A stretch of 60,962 nt of DNA from positions 1 through 60,962 of the forward strand of contig CAYFJO010000014.1 in assembly GCA_964343305.1 (NCBI GenBank). Direction: 5' to 3'. The notes below the pieces were generated by a model. The model was not told the DNA's origin. It searched no databases and worked only from the letters and a program-made list of their open reading frames with translations. The translations under genes and the position numbers were made by a program. Origin of the DNA: CAYFJO01 sp964343305. GTDB lineage: Bacteria; Planctomycetota; Planctomycetia; Pirellulales; Pirellulaceae. Below, piece by piece: positions 49,696 to 59,384 of the stretch. How positions within the stretch are numbered: the first letter of the stretch is position 1; each line of letters starts with the position of its first letter.

Positions 49696-50139
49696 TCAAT
49701 CCTGGGAACATTTTTGGCTTCCCAGTTCGAATTCGCAGACCCAACACTTTCGCTGCCATTCCGGTGATAAACCATTACATTCCGGGCAATGCCTGTCGGT
49801 AATGGTCGCCCATTTTGTCTTTGATTCTTCGACGCGTTTTGCGAGCACCGATTCAGCGAATTGTGGTCTTCCACCTTTGAGTTGTTTAACGAACTTGTAG
49901 TTGGTTCTTGCTTTATCAATCCAATATCTACGTTTGTGGAATACAACCCATACGTCCTGACCAAGTTCGAACGTGATTTTTGGATCGTTTCGATGGCTTT
50001 GCAGAGAAGTCTTAACCGTTGCGCTGACTTGGCGACCATCGTCCAACTCAACGAGCCAACGACCGTTGAGTTGTTGTCCATTTGGGCCAGTTGCTACTAT
50101 CGTCGCATGAACTAATCTGCCATCACTAGACACGAACAC
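49696..50139 (-). CDS. Hypothetical protein with C-terminal zinc ribbon
   Basis: 147 residues. N-terminal part beta-like (GRWLVELDDGRQVSATVKTS), Lys/Arg-rich middle (FHKRRYWIDKARTNYKFVKQ), and a C-terminal CPECNGLSPEWQRKCWVC four-Cys motif. No family recognised. It ends just before the antitoxin remnant. Amino-acid composition is that of a real protein, in contrast to the overlapping frames. Confidence 0.5.
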   Translation of the reverse strand: MFVSSDGRLVHATIVATGPNGQQLNGRWLVELDDGRQVSATVKTSLQSHRNDPKITFELGQDVWVVFHKRRYWIDKARTNYKFVKQLKGGRPQFAESVLAKRVEESKTKWATITDRHCPECNGLSPEWQRKCWVCEFELGSQKCSQD

Positions 50140-50213
50140 CCATCTCCAGTTTATGTGCGAGAAACGACCTAGCAGATTTGATTTAAAGGTTATCGGCGGA
50201 TTAAATTATAGTC

Positions 50214-52568
50214 ATGCCAACTCTCAAATTGCTTCGCACCTACTTTCTTTGCACTGTATTATACGCGACAGGTAACTCCGATTGTGCAGAGCCTGACAAG
50301 AGGGTCGAATTCTTCGAACGCAAGATTCGTCCGATTCTAGTCGAGCGGTGTTATGAGTGTCATTCGGCGAAGTCGAAGAGTTTGAAGGGTGGGTTGCGCC
50401 TGGATCATCGCAGTGGACTGCTTGCGGGCGGCGACACGGGACCGTCCGTTGTGGCGAGTAAGCCGAATGAAAGTCTGTTGATAAGCGCGGTGCGGTACGA
50501 CGACGATGATCTCCAGATGCCGCCGTCGGGGAAATTGCCGGACCGTGAGATTGCGCTGCTTGTTCGCTGGGTCGAACTGGGTGCTCCGATGCCGGATTCG
50601 CCTCCGATCGAAAATGCGAAGCCGGAAATCGACTTCGACAAAGCACGAAAGTTCTGGTCGTTTCAGCCGCCGCGCCGTCATCCGCTGCCGGCCGTTGGCG
50701 AGTTTGGATGGACAAAGCGAATGGTTGATGCTTTTGTCTTTGCACGACTGAGCGAGAACGACTTGCGTCCCTCCGGGATTGCCGATCGTCGCACACTCGT
50801 TCGTCGTGTGACGTTCGACTTGATCGGCTTGCCGCCGACGTCTGATGAAGTTCATGCATTTTTGCACGACGATTCGCCGGATGCTTACGAGCGGTTGATC
50901 GATCGGCTGTTGGCGTCTCCTCGGCATGGCGAGCGGTGGGGAAGGTTCTGGCTGGATCATGCTCGTTACACGGACAAGACGGCTTCGTGGCTGAAGTCGA
51001 CGGGCCAGGCCTATTTGTATCGCGATTGGGTGGTCCGCGCGATCAACGAAGATCTGCCATACGATCAATTCGTACGGCAGCAGTTGGCGGCCGATGTGTT
51101 GGACGACGCAGAGATTGAGGATCTGCCGGCGCTAGGATTCATCGCGCTCAGCCCGACGTATTGGAAAGAACCACGGCTCGCTCCTGAAATGATCAAGACG
51201 ATCGTGGCCGAAGAGTGGGAAGAGCGAATCGATGCGTTGGGACGGACGTTTCTGGGTTTGACGTTGGCGTGTGCCCGCTGTCACGATCACAAGTTCGATC
51301 CGATTACGCAGGAAGACTATTACGCGCTGGCGGGCGTCTTTGCGAGTGTGCGGATGGTCGACCGAACGCTGGCTCCCGTCGAGCAGATCGATGGCATCCG
51401 GAAACGCAGGGCAAAAATCGAAGAGTATGAAAGGCAAATCGAGACGCTGTCCGCGATGAATCTGGAAGGCCAAAAGAGAAACGAAATTGCGGCGCTGCGG
51501 GCCAAGATTTCCTATCTGCGGCTGACAACGCCCCATCTCCACGCGCCGACAGCCAACATTGTCGAAGACGCCAGCTTGTATGTTTTGCCGGACGGTCCGA
51601 CGAAGACGAGGCTGGAATACAGACCGGGCGCGCGTGATGTGGAATTGCAGATTCGCGGCAATCCATCGAATCCCGGTGCGGTCGTGCCACGGCGGTTTCT
51701 CAAAGTGTTGTCGAGTGGTGATCCGCGCGCCTTCCAAAATGGCAGCGGGCGTCTTGAACTAGCGGATGCGATCGTCGGTGAAGGAACACCGTTGGCGGCT
51801 CGTGTGATTGTCAATCGCGTGTGGGCACATCATTTTGACCAGCCGTTGGTAGCCACGCCAAGCAACTTTGGCACACAAGGCAGCCAGCCAACGCATCCAA
51901 AACTGCTGGACGATCTAACCGCGCGGTTCATCCAACATGACTGGTCCCTCAAATGGCTGCATCGCGAGTTGATGATGTCCGCGACTTATAGACTAGACTC
52001 TTCATCCATTTCTCAATCCGCAATCCGCAATCCGCAATTAATCGATCCAGACAATCGTTGGCTGTGGCGAATGAACCGGCGGCGATTGCAGATCGAAGCT
52101 TGGCGAGATTCCATGTTGGCGGTCACGGACCAACTGCAAGCGACGATCGGCGGGCCGTCGATGGGGCTGTCGGTCAAGAATAATCGTCGGCGAACGATTT
52201 ATGGCACCGTCCATCGACGCGACGTGGACCGCATGTTGAGCTTGCATGATTTTCCCGATCCGACCAGCCACAGTCCGGGGCGCGAGCCGACGACCACACC
52301 GCTCCAGCAGTTGTTCGTGCTCAACAGCGACTTCATCCAGCGAATAGCGGATTCGCTCGTCGATCGGGTTCAAGGTTCGTCATTGCCGAGGATTGATGAG
52401 CAAATCCGCATAGCCTACCAGTTGCTGTACGGCCGGCTCCCGACCGACGCTGAGATTCAGCTTGCAATGGAATACTTAGAAGGCGAAAAAGGAAATGTGA
52501 CCGACGATGCGTGGCAACAGTATTGTCATGTGTTGTTGGGAAGTAACGAGTTCCTGTTCGTTGACTGA
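50214..52568 (+). CDS. Planctomycete cytochrome-c / DUF1549 / DUF1553 protein (PSD1-type)
   Basis: 784 residues, exported (signal near 1-25). Haem-c motif CYECH near residue 45 in the planctomycete cytochrome C domain, then DUF1549 (SWLKSTGQAYLYRDWVVRAI, YDQFVRQQLAAD) and DUF1553 (NRVWAHHF, GREPTTTPLQQLFVLN). These large proteins often occur with a DUF1501 protein, which is absent here. At 784 residues it is shorter than many. Near residue 600 it carries SISQSAIRNPQLI, encoded by three tandem copies of aatccgc, an in-frame repeat insertion. Its role in the envelope is unknown. Confidence 0.88.
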   Translation: MPTLKLLRTYFLCTVLYATGNSDCAEPDKRVEFFERKIRPILVERCYECHSAKSKSLKGGLRLDHRSGLLAGGDTGPSVVASKPNESLLISAVRYDDDDLQMPPSGKLPDREIALLVRWVELGAPMPDSPPIENAKPEIDFDKARKFWSFQPPRRHPLPAVGEFGWTKRMVDAFVFARLSENDLRPSGIADRRTLVRRVTFDLIGLPPTSDEVHAFLHDDSPDAYERLIDRLLASPRHGERWGRFWLDHARYTDKTASWLKSTGQAYLYRDWVVRAINEDLPYDQFVRQQLAADVLDDAEIEDLPALGFIALSPTYWKEPRLAPEMIKTIVAEEWEERIDALGRTFLGLTLACARCHDHKFDPITQEDYYALAGVFASVRMVDRTLAPVEQIDGIRKRRAKIEEYERQIETLSAMNLEGQKRNEIAALRAKISYLRLTTPHLHAPTANIVEDASLYVLPDGPTKTRLEYRPGARDVELQIRGNPSNPGAVVPRRFLKVLSSGDPRAFQNGSGRLELADAIVGEGTPLAARVIVNRVWAHHFDQPLVATPSNFGTQGSQPTHPKLLDDLTARFIQHDWSLKWLHRELMMSATYRLDSSSISQSAIRNPQLIDPDNRWLWRMNRRRLQIEAWRDSMLAVTDQLQATIGGPSMGLSVKNNRRRTIYGTVHRRDVDRMLSLHDFPDPTSHSPGREPTTTPLQQLFVLNSDFIQRIADSLVDRVQGSSLPRIDEQIRIAYQLLYGRLPTDAEIQLAMEYLEGEKGNVTDDAWQQYCHVLLGSNEFLFVD
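52015..52035. repeat. Three tandem 7-bp copies (aatccgc) in a coding frame
   Basis: 52015-52021, 52022-52028 and 52029-52035 are identical. 21 bp equal seven codons, so the frame of the DUF1553 gene is kept. The encoded stretch interrupts the DUF1553 domain. Confidence 0.85.
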
Positions 52569-53135
52569 AATCTCTGATTAACGGCGCATCCGTTGGCCAA
52601 GACGAGCCCAGCAGAAATCAGAGAAAGGAAATCGTCCTAGAAAAAAAAGCACGCTAGAAAACAACAATATCAAAGTTGTACGTGGCACCTGCGTATGTGC
52701 GCGCACGTCCATTGCCCTAAATCGATGTCGCGGCGAAGTTGCCACGTGCCATGCGCTGCTCGGCATTTGTAATTCACTTCTCAGCTTTCGGTACGTCAAT
52801 CGCTCTGGTTGTCGAGCTTCATCAACACAACATGGGCGATGATATGTGCGCGTCGTATCTATTCTTCCATGTTTCAATCGAGTACGCGATTACTTGCTGC
52901 GCGCCTCGCTTCTCATGAGGCGACCACTCTTAGAATTTGTAAACGCAAACAGCCAGTCCGGATACGCACCTTGTTGCCACTTAAGGGGAAGCTTGTCTGC
53001 CCTGTTCGGTGAATTGTTGCCACGATCAATCCCAAGAGTTCTGAAAAAAAATCCCGTCGATGTCACACATCGCGAATTCACCGGTATGGAACATGTTGAG
53101 ACACATTGGCGCTTTCGAAAACAAGGAATCCTGTC
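52569..53135. other. 567-bp intergenic region upstream of the caspase cluster
   Basis: No convincing gene on either strand; short ORFs here lack family features and ribosome sites. It must contain the promoter of the caspase genes. A ribosome site AAGGA is seen near 53122, close to the start of the first caspase. No clear -35/-10 pair or inverted operator was identified by eye. Confidence 0.5.
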
Positions 53136-54776
53136 ATGAATCGACGTGCATCCTTAACGATTTTTGCGATCTTTTTTGCCTGCGTTCCATCGGCCGGCAG
53201 AGCGAACGACCGTAAAGACGAACTGCCGGACGACTTGTTGACGATCATGCGAAACAACCAGCCGTCATTTATGGTCCGCGTCGAATTGGATCGAAAGAGC
53301 TGTGCGTATCGAAAAGGTGACAGCGTAAAAATTCGGGTTGCATCCGAACAGGACGCTTATCTCTACGTCTTTTATCAGCCCGCGGAAGGAAAGACCTACC
53401 AAATCTTTCCCAACCGCCATCAACCAAACAACTTTGTCAAAGCTCGGCAAGCGGTGCAGATCCCCGCCGAGCGAGATCTATTCCAATGGGTCGTTGTTCC
53501 ACCCTTTGGCAAGGAGAACATCAAAGTTGTCGCGACACGCAAAAAGATCGAAAAGCTTTCGGCCCCGGAATACACGTCGCGACGATTTAACCCAATCACA
53601 CAGGCCGTCTTGAAGGGGATCGAATTGGAACTCGGCGAAGAGAAGCCGACGGAGTGGGCCGAGGACGATGTCGTGATCTACACGCACGGCAACGAAGCGT
53701 TTCCTTCCGAGTCGCGGCGATTTGCCGTTTTCTTCGGTGTGTCGAAACATCGCTTTGCAAAACATTTCCGAGAAGCGCGAAAACGATTTCCGGATGACCA
53801 GGTTCTGAATCTGCCTGAGAGCAAGGATCCGACGTTTGAAACGGGGGGCGATTTGTTTGCCTCTCATCGCGACGCGCAAAAGCTCGCTGCGGCCATGAAC
53901 GAACTTGGACAGTTGCAGGCGATGCGCATCTTGACGAACGATCGCGCAACGAAAAGGAATATGCAAGAAGCAATTACCGAATGGTTGCCCAACGTCTCCC
54001 GACCGGGTGACACCGTGTTCATCTATTTCTCCGGCCACACAGGACAAATACCAGACAACAGTGGTGATGAACCGGACAAGCAGGACGAATACATGGTGCC
54101 CCACGACATGTTTGGCCTCAAGGAATGGTATTCGTGTCGCAAACTTCTGGAGATCCAGAAACAACTTTTGAATGAAGGTGTTTTCACTCCACGCGACATT
54201 CAAGAGATGCAACTCGCCGTCAAAGTGGGACAGGACGCGTTCAACAAGCACGGAAAGCAGACCGGATTGTTCTTGACTCAACAAACGACGGTCACGGACG
54301 ACTTGATGGCACATTGGCTGCAGCGTTTGTCTGACCGACAGATCGTGTTCATCTCGGACTCTTGCCATAGCGCGGGCTTTGCCAAGGAAGAAACCCGTGC
54401 ACGGGACAACGGCAGATCGCGCACATCCGATTTGATGCAGAGCGAAGTCCGGCGATTAAACGAACTTGGCCAGGAAAACGAGGCCCTCTTGTGTTCGGCT
54501 TTGACAAACGAGATTGCGTCCGAGTTGGACGACAAAAGCATGGGCGTGATGTCCTCGTTTCTGGTTGCTGTCATGCAAGACTCTGCCAAGGCGGTCTCGA
54601 TCGAAAATGCTTTCAAGTTCTGCGAGGTCAACATGGAAAAGTATTTCGCGCAAAGGTCCGCCGATCGCGAACGGCTCCGAAACGAAGGAAAGATCCCCAA
54701 GGATACGCCGCCGATTACCGCTTCGCATCCGTTCCTAATCAATAACTGCCGTCTGCCCATTTTCCTGAAACCGTGA
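53136..54776 (+). CDS. Secreted DUF4384-caspase protein 1
   Basis: 546 residues. Signal peptide (RRASLTIFAIFFACVPSAGR), then a DUF4384-type beta domain (near 45-150: YRKGDSVKIRVASEQDAYLY, QIFPN). C-terminal caspase-like (C14) protease: His301 in FIYFSGHTGQ and Cys410 in VFISDSCHSAG form the dyad. The insert between the two (residues 310-400) is longer than in the neighbour. Such orthocaspases cleave after basic residues in characterised cases. First gene of the four-gene exported protease cluster; ATG 53136 has AAGGA upstream; the next gene is 31 bp away. Confidence 0.88.
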   Translation: MNRRASLTIFAIFFACVPSAGRANDRKDELPDDLLTIMRNNQPSFMVRVELDRKSCAYRKGDSVKIRVASEQDAYLYVFYQPAEGKTYQIFPNRHQPNNFVKARQAVQIPAERDLFQWVVVPPFGKENIKVVATRKKIEKLSAPEYTSRRFNPITQAVLKGIELELGEEKPTEWAEDDVVIYTHGNEAFPSESRRFAVFFGVSKHRFAKHFREARKRFPDDQVLNLPESKDPTFETGGDLFASHRDAQKLAAAMNELGQLQAMRILTNDRATKRNMQEAITEWLPNVSRPGDTVFIYFSGHTGQIPDNSGDEPDKQDEYMVPHDMFGLKEWYSCRKLLEIQKQLLNEGVFTPRDIQEMQLAVKVGQDAFNKHGKQTGLFLTQQTTVTDDLMAHWLQRLSDRQIVFISDSCHSAGFAKEETRARDNGRSRTSDLMQSEVRRLNELGQENEALLCSALTNEIASELDDKSMGVMSSFLVAVMQDSAKAVSIENAFKFCEVNMEKYFAQRSADRERLRNEGKIPKDTPPITASHPFLINNCRLPIFLKP

Positions 54777-54807
54777 TGACACGTCACAAGTTTTTGGAGC
54801 GATTCCA

Positions 54808-56202
54808 ATGAAAATGACAAGCCTAATCCTGACCGTAGCGATTTGCTCTTCGATTCTTTTAGCGTCTGGTTTTGGACAAGAGCCCCAACCAGAAAATCCG
54901 ACTGACGCGATGCCCCCGGGCGAAGAGTTGGTCAACGACCGGCCTGCTTTTTTCGCAAACGTCGAGGTCGATCGCCCGAGCGGGCGATATCGCGGCGGCG
55001 ACACGCTGACCGTCAAATTCAAAGTCGAGAAAGACGGATACGCATATCTCTTGTACCACCAGGCCGACAAGACGATCGTCATGCTTTTTCCGAACAAAGC
55101 TCACCCGGACAACCGTGTAAAAGCGGGCGAGCAAATCTCGATTCCGACTTCGAAAGACTATCGTTTTCGTATAGCCGCGCCGTTTGGCGAAGAAGCACTT
55201 CAGGTGATAGCTTCAGCCGAGCCAATCGAAGCGCTCGCCAACCTCGACTTTTCCCCAGGCCGTACCACGCCGGTTTCGAAAGAAGTGATCCAAGATTTGG
55301 CCGAACAAATCGAGGACAACGGCGACACGCTTGCCGAGCATCGGGTTCGCTTGTTCACGTCTCCGGGAGAAGCGTTATTGCCGCCGCCTCGCAAACCAAA
55401 ACGAGTCGCTCTCTGCATCGGTGTTGGGAAGATCAAAAATACGGGCGAGGTTTCCCCTCGATTTCGCAACGGCGCGACGTTGATGAGCCAATTGCTTCAG
55501 AAATACGGCGCGGTGAAACCCGAGAATCTGAAGTTGCTCGTGGATGAAAATGCCACCCGTGCCAATTTCGAATCTGCGCTGACCAAGTGGATGCCCAGCG
55601 TGACGCAGCCAGGCGACACCATCTTCATCTTTTTCCACGGCCATGGTGCTCCGGTGCGTAATTTTGACGGCACTGAGGCGGATGGTTTTGACGAATACTT
55701 GACAACCTATGACGTAGACAATTCGACAGTCGCAAGCACGCACAAGACGGGCGTCGTCGATGATACGCTCGCCCGCTGGTTACAAGAGCTTCCTGGGCGC
55801 CAAATCGTCGTGATCGTCGACACGTGCTTTGGCGGCGGACTGGTCGACGGCTCTCAGCGCGACATCTCGCGATTCGGTCGCGACGAAATCAAGCGAGTCA
55901 GCGACATCACGCAACTCAACAGCGTCGTTCTGACGATGGGGTTGTCCGATGAAGTGACGTGGTCGCCCGGCGGTGAAAAGGGAACGTCGTGGTTTGCCTT
56001 CGCAATGCGGTTGGCGTTAGAAAGCGAAGAAGGCAAGCGGAAACTCCAACGTCCAATCAATATCCAGACGGCGTTTGAGTACTTCAGCATCTTTATCAAA
56101 ACTATTCAGCGTCCCAACCCCAAGGAACCGGTCGCAAGCTGGCATTCCCAGGAACCAACGCTCACGCATAAAGCCTTGCTTGATATCCCGTTGTTTCCGT
56201 AA
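54808..56202 (+). CDS. Secreted DUF4384-caspase protein 2
   Basis: 464 residues, same plan as the gene before. Signal peptide (SLILTVAICSSILLASGFGQ), DUF4384 (near 45-140: GGDTLTVKFKVEKDGYAYLL, MLFPN), caspase domain with His279 in FIFFHGHGAP and Cys340 in VVIVDTCFGGGL. The shared DUF4384-caspase build and tight spacing (31 bp) suggest tandem duplication, then divergence, of a single ancestor. It should act in the same compartment as its neighbour. Confidence 0.9.
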   Translation: MKMTSLILTVAICSSILLASGFGQEPQPENPTDAMPPGEELVNDRPAFFANVEVDRPSGRYRGGDTLTVKFKVEKDGYAYLLYHQADKTIVMLFPNKAHPDNRVKAGEQISIPTSKDYRFRIAAPFGEEALQVIASAEPIEALANLDFSPGRTTPVSKEVIQDLAEQIEDNGDTLAEHRVRLFTSPGEALLPPPRKPKRVALCIGVGKIKNTGEVSPRFRNGATLMSQLLQKYGAVKPENLKLLVDENATRANFESALTKWMPSVTQPGDTIFIFFHGHGAPVRNFDGTEADGFDEYLTTYDVDNSTVASTHKTGVVDDTLARWLQELPGRQIVVIVDTCFGGGLVDGSQRDISRFGRDEIKRVSDITQLNSVVLTMGLSDEVTWSPGGEKGTSWFAFAMRLALESEEGKRKLQRPINIQTAFEYFSIFIKTIQRPNPKEPVASWHSQEPTLTHKALLDIPLFP

Positions 56203-56324
56203 CTCTGGGGCTGAAATCCGTTTTCAAAAACCCCCTTCCATACTGTCACAACACGAGAACCTGTCGGTATTGAAGACAGTCAATCAGGGTTCTTTCCAAC
56301 AAAAATGCCAAATGGAGAAATGAA

Positions 56325-59183
56325 ATGAGATACCTCAAAAACTCAACTGCCTTCGGCGCTCTGACGGTTCTCGCCACCATTTTACTGACACCTCATCAGG
56401 GGCTGTTCGCGCAGAGCTTCAGTCAATTGGAACGCGATTACGAGAAACATCTCGAACGCGGTGAATACGAAAAGGCAATTGACGTGGCCGAAAAAGCCTT
56501 GGAAAAAGCCAAACGCGTGAACGACCACGAAGCCTTGATCTACGGCCACTACTATCTTGGTGCCGGGCTTTACTACGCCGGGCGTCATAACGAAGCCGAA
56601 CCACATTACCTCAAAGCACTCGAAATTGCCGGCCGCATCGGTTATGGCAACTCGGAAGAAGCCGCGGAACTCATGACCGAGTTGGCCGAGGTCTACATTG
56701 AGTTGGGCCGCTATGCGGAAGGCAAGTCGATGATTCGTCGCTCGCTGAAGATTTTGGAACGCAGAGGAAATCTCCGAGGTCTCGCAGCCGCCTACAACTA
56801 CTATGCTTTGGGTTATCTGTATACCGAGCAAGGTTATTACGGTCACGGCGAAACGATGCTCCGAACGGCACTCGAAACCGCCGAACGGATTGACAAAGAC
56901 AACGTCGAGCTCGCTTGGGTGCATGATGCATTCGCAGCTCTTTACATCTACCAGGGGCACTTTGAGCAGGCGGAGCCTCACGTAAAACGTTCGTTGGTAC
57001 TTCGCAAAAAACACTTCACTGAAGATAACGTCGAACTCGTTGAAAGTTACTACACCCAAGCGTGGCTTCACGCCGAGCGAGATGAGTTTGCTGCGGCCGA
57101 ACCGATCTTCAAAAAATGCCTGCAGACATGGGAAGAGAAGCTCGGTCCCGATCATCGCGCGACGATCGAATTGCGTTACGATTTTGCCGAGATGTATCGG
57201 GCGTGGAGCAAGATGGATGTCGCCGAACCGATGTTCAAGCAATGTCTCGAAAGCGTCAAAAGATACATCGAGAGCGGAGACCATCCTCAAGCTGTTTGGG
57301 TTTACAACAGCCTTGCCAAACTGTGCATGGCACAGAACCGTTTCGACGAAGCTAAGGAGTGGACGGATCGAGCCGTACTGCTCGCAGGTCAAGGTGCGGC
57401 AAGTGCTCAGCGTTACGTAACGCATTTGACGCGTGCCGAAATTGTCTGGAAAAACAGAGGAAAGGCGACCGCAATCGCGGAACTGCGTGAAGCGATGCGG
57501 ATGGCCGAGGAGCAACGCGGAGCTGCCGGTGGCGCGGAACACGCACGTGCCAAGTATTTCGTTCGATTTTCCGAAGCCTATGAACGCATGGTCGAGTGGC
57601 AGACTGAACTTGGCGACGTTTCGGCGGCGTTCGAAGCAATGGAACGAAGCCGCACACGCTCGCTGCTCGACCAGTTGACCATCGACGGCAATCTTTACCG
57701 TGGCGTCGACAAGGACATCATCGACGCCGAGAAAAAAGCGAGCGAACTAGTTTCAAAGCTCGAGTCCGACCTACGTTCGGCGCAGGACAACCGTGATCTA
57801 TCTGATGCGGATCGCAAGAGTCTCATTGACAAAACCACGTCTGATCTCCGCATTGCTCGACAGAAATATGTCGCGGCGTACGCGGCCGTTCGCAACGCCA
57901 GCCCCGCATACCAGTTCGCGATGGGACAGGACAACAAACCGATCGACATGGATGAGATGCAAGATCTCGTCGAGGATCGTGAAGGTGTGTTTCTGGAATA
58001 CCTGATCGGCGACAAAGCGGGTTACGTGTTGATCATCACCGCGGATGGCGATAGTCGATTGATCGAACTCACGGTCGACAATGAAAATGCCACCGAACTC
58101 GATGTTGAGCCAGGTCCGCTTAATGCCGGGAAGCTGCAAAGGATTTTCAACGGCAAAAATGGCAAAGGCCCGTTGTCGATGATTCGAGACAACAAGAACA
58201 AAGACGAAGATCGCTCGGCTGCCAAGGCGCTGCATGTGTTGTGGAAGATTTTGATTCCGAGTGAGCAGCGCAAGGCGATTTTGGATGAAAAGGTCAAGCG
58301 ACTTTTGATCTCGCCGCACGGATCGCTGAACCTGCTGCCCTTCGAAGTCCTCGTCATCGATCCAAGTGCTTCGCAGGTCGAGTACCTGCTGGACGTGGGA
58401 CCCCCGATTCATTACGCACCATCGGCAACGGTACATGCTCGACTGAGTGGTCGGAAGATCAATGCCAACTTGCACAATCGCGTTCTCACGATTGGCGACC
58501 CGAACTATTCGACGCGCACCAGCACTCGGCGATCGGCGTACAAGGCACTGTCGACAAAGTCGCGATATAGCGTGCTGGGCGGCACTTTAAACCGGCTGCC
58601 GTTTACATCGTGGGAATCCAGATGGATCAAGGAGTTGTTCACGAAATCCGGGGTCGAAGTAACATCCTTGACGAAGAGCGAAGCTACGGAAGCAAATGTG
58701 CGTCGCAGCCTCGAAGGTCAACGCATCGTCCATTTCGCATGTCATGGGTTGGCCGATCAACGTAACGGCAACCTTTTTGGCTCGCTGGCTCTGACGCCGG
58801 GCCGAGGCGGTGCGAGCGATGACGGCTTTTTGAGTCTGGCAGAGATTTATGGATTGGATCTGACTGGCTGCGACCTTGCAATCCTTAGCGCGTGCGACAC
58901 CAACTTCGGCCCGGAGCAAGCAGGCGAAGGTGTAATCGCATTGTCGCGAGGCTTCCTGGTTGCTGGATCGAATCGTGTGCTGGCAAGCAACTGGATCGTT
59001 GACGACAAGGCGGGAGCCCATGTCGTGTACTACTTCTGCCGAGAAGTGACAAACGCGGAACAAAACGGAGATCAAGGCGATTACGCCGGTGCTCTCCACT
59101 TTGCCAAAAAGAAAGTGCGAAACAACTCAGACTGGCATCACCCCTACTACTGGGCCTGCCATGTCTTGCTGGGCCCAAATTAA
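56325..59183 (+). CDS. Secreted TPR-CHAT protein
   Basis: 952 residues. Signal peptide (residues 1-30, cleavage near LFAQS), many TPR units (near 35-400: YGHYYLGAGLYYAGRHNEAE), a coiled part (near 440-530), and a C-terminal CHAT (caspase HetF-associated with TPRs) protease domain (near 640-950). Dyad: His807 in VHFACHGLAD and Cys857 in AILSACDTNFG. Cytoplasmic CHAT proteins cleave gasdermins and other targets in defence; here the signal peptide places it outside. The TPRs may recognise the partner or substrate. 122 bp after the second caspase. Confidence 0.92.
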   Translation: MRYLKNSTAFGALTVLATILLTPHQGLFAQSFSQLERDYEKHLERGEYEKAIDVAEKALEKAKRVNDHEALIYGHYYLGAGLYYAGRHNEAEPHYLKALEIAGRIGYGNSEEAAELMTELAEVYIELGRYAEGKSMIRRSLKILERRGNLRGLAAAYNYYALGYLYTEQGYYGHGETMLRTALETAERIDKDNVELAWVHDAFAALYIYQGHFEQAEPHVKRSLVLRKKHFTEDNVELVESYYTQAWLHAERDEFAAAEPIFKKCLQTWEEKLGPDHRATIELRYDFAEMYRAWSKMDVAEPMFKQCLESVKRYIESGDHPQAVWVYNSLAKLCMAQNRFDEAKEWTDRAVLLAGQGAASAQRYVTHLTRAEIVWKNRGKATAIAELREAMRMAEEQRGAAGGAEHARAKYFVRFSEAYERMVEWQTELGDVSAAFEAMERSRTRSLLDQLTIDGNLYRGVDKDIIDAEKKASELVSKLESDLRSAQDNRDLSDADRKSLIDKTTSDLRIARQKYVAAYAAVRNASPAYQFAMGQDNKPIDMDEMQDLVEDREGVFLEYLIGDKAGYVLIITADGDSRLIELTVDNENATELDVEPGPLNAGKLQRIFNGKNGKGPLSMIRDNKNKDEDRSAAKALHVLWKILIPSEQRKAILDEKVKRLLISPHGSLNLLPFEVLVIDPSASQVEYLLDVGPPIHYAPSATVHARLSGRKINANLHNRVLTIGDPNYSTRTSTRRSAYKALSTKSRYSVLGGTLNRLPFTSWESRWIKELFTKSGVEVTSLTKSEATEANVRRSLEGQRIVHFACHGLADQRNGNLFGSLALTPGRGGASDDGFLSLAEIYGLDLTGCDLAILSACDTNFGPEQAGEGVIALSRGFLVAGSNRVLASNWIVDDKAGAHVVYYFCREVTNAEQNGDQGDYAGALHFAKKKVRNNSDWHHPYYWACHVLLGPN

Positions 59184-59226
59184 GAGTCCTACCCGGTAAC
59201 TTCCGCGCGCCGTGCGTAGATGTTTT

Positions 59227-59274
59227 GTAGGACGGTTTTCCAAACCGTCCCTGACGGATTGGAAATCCGTCCTG
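59227..59274. repeat. gtaggacgg palindrome between TPR-CHAT and caspase 3
   Basis: gtaggacggttttccaaacc and the following gacggattggaaatccgtcc form two adjacent hairpins; the outer ends gtaggacgg and ccgtcctgc are inverted. Same family as the repeat inside the double-thioredoxin gene. It may attenuate transcription into caspase 3. Confidence 0.75.
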
Positions 59275-59384
59275 CTTTTTCAGACTGACTGTCACAAACT
59301 TGGCCGACGCTGGTATTGAATGTGTCCGCGATACGCGTTTCATGAATCCAATCAAACAATTAAGTCATTCCTGGAGAACGAATC

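Noticed and set aside
52846..53139. 97-residue ORF before the first caspase
   Set aside because: Low-quality amino-acid composition, no ribosome site, and overlap with the ribosome site of the caspase gene.
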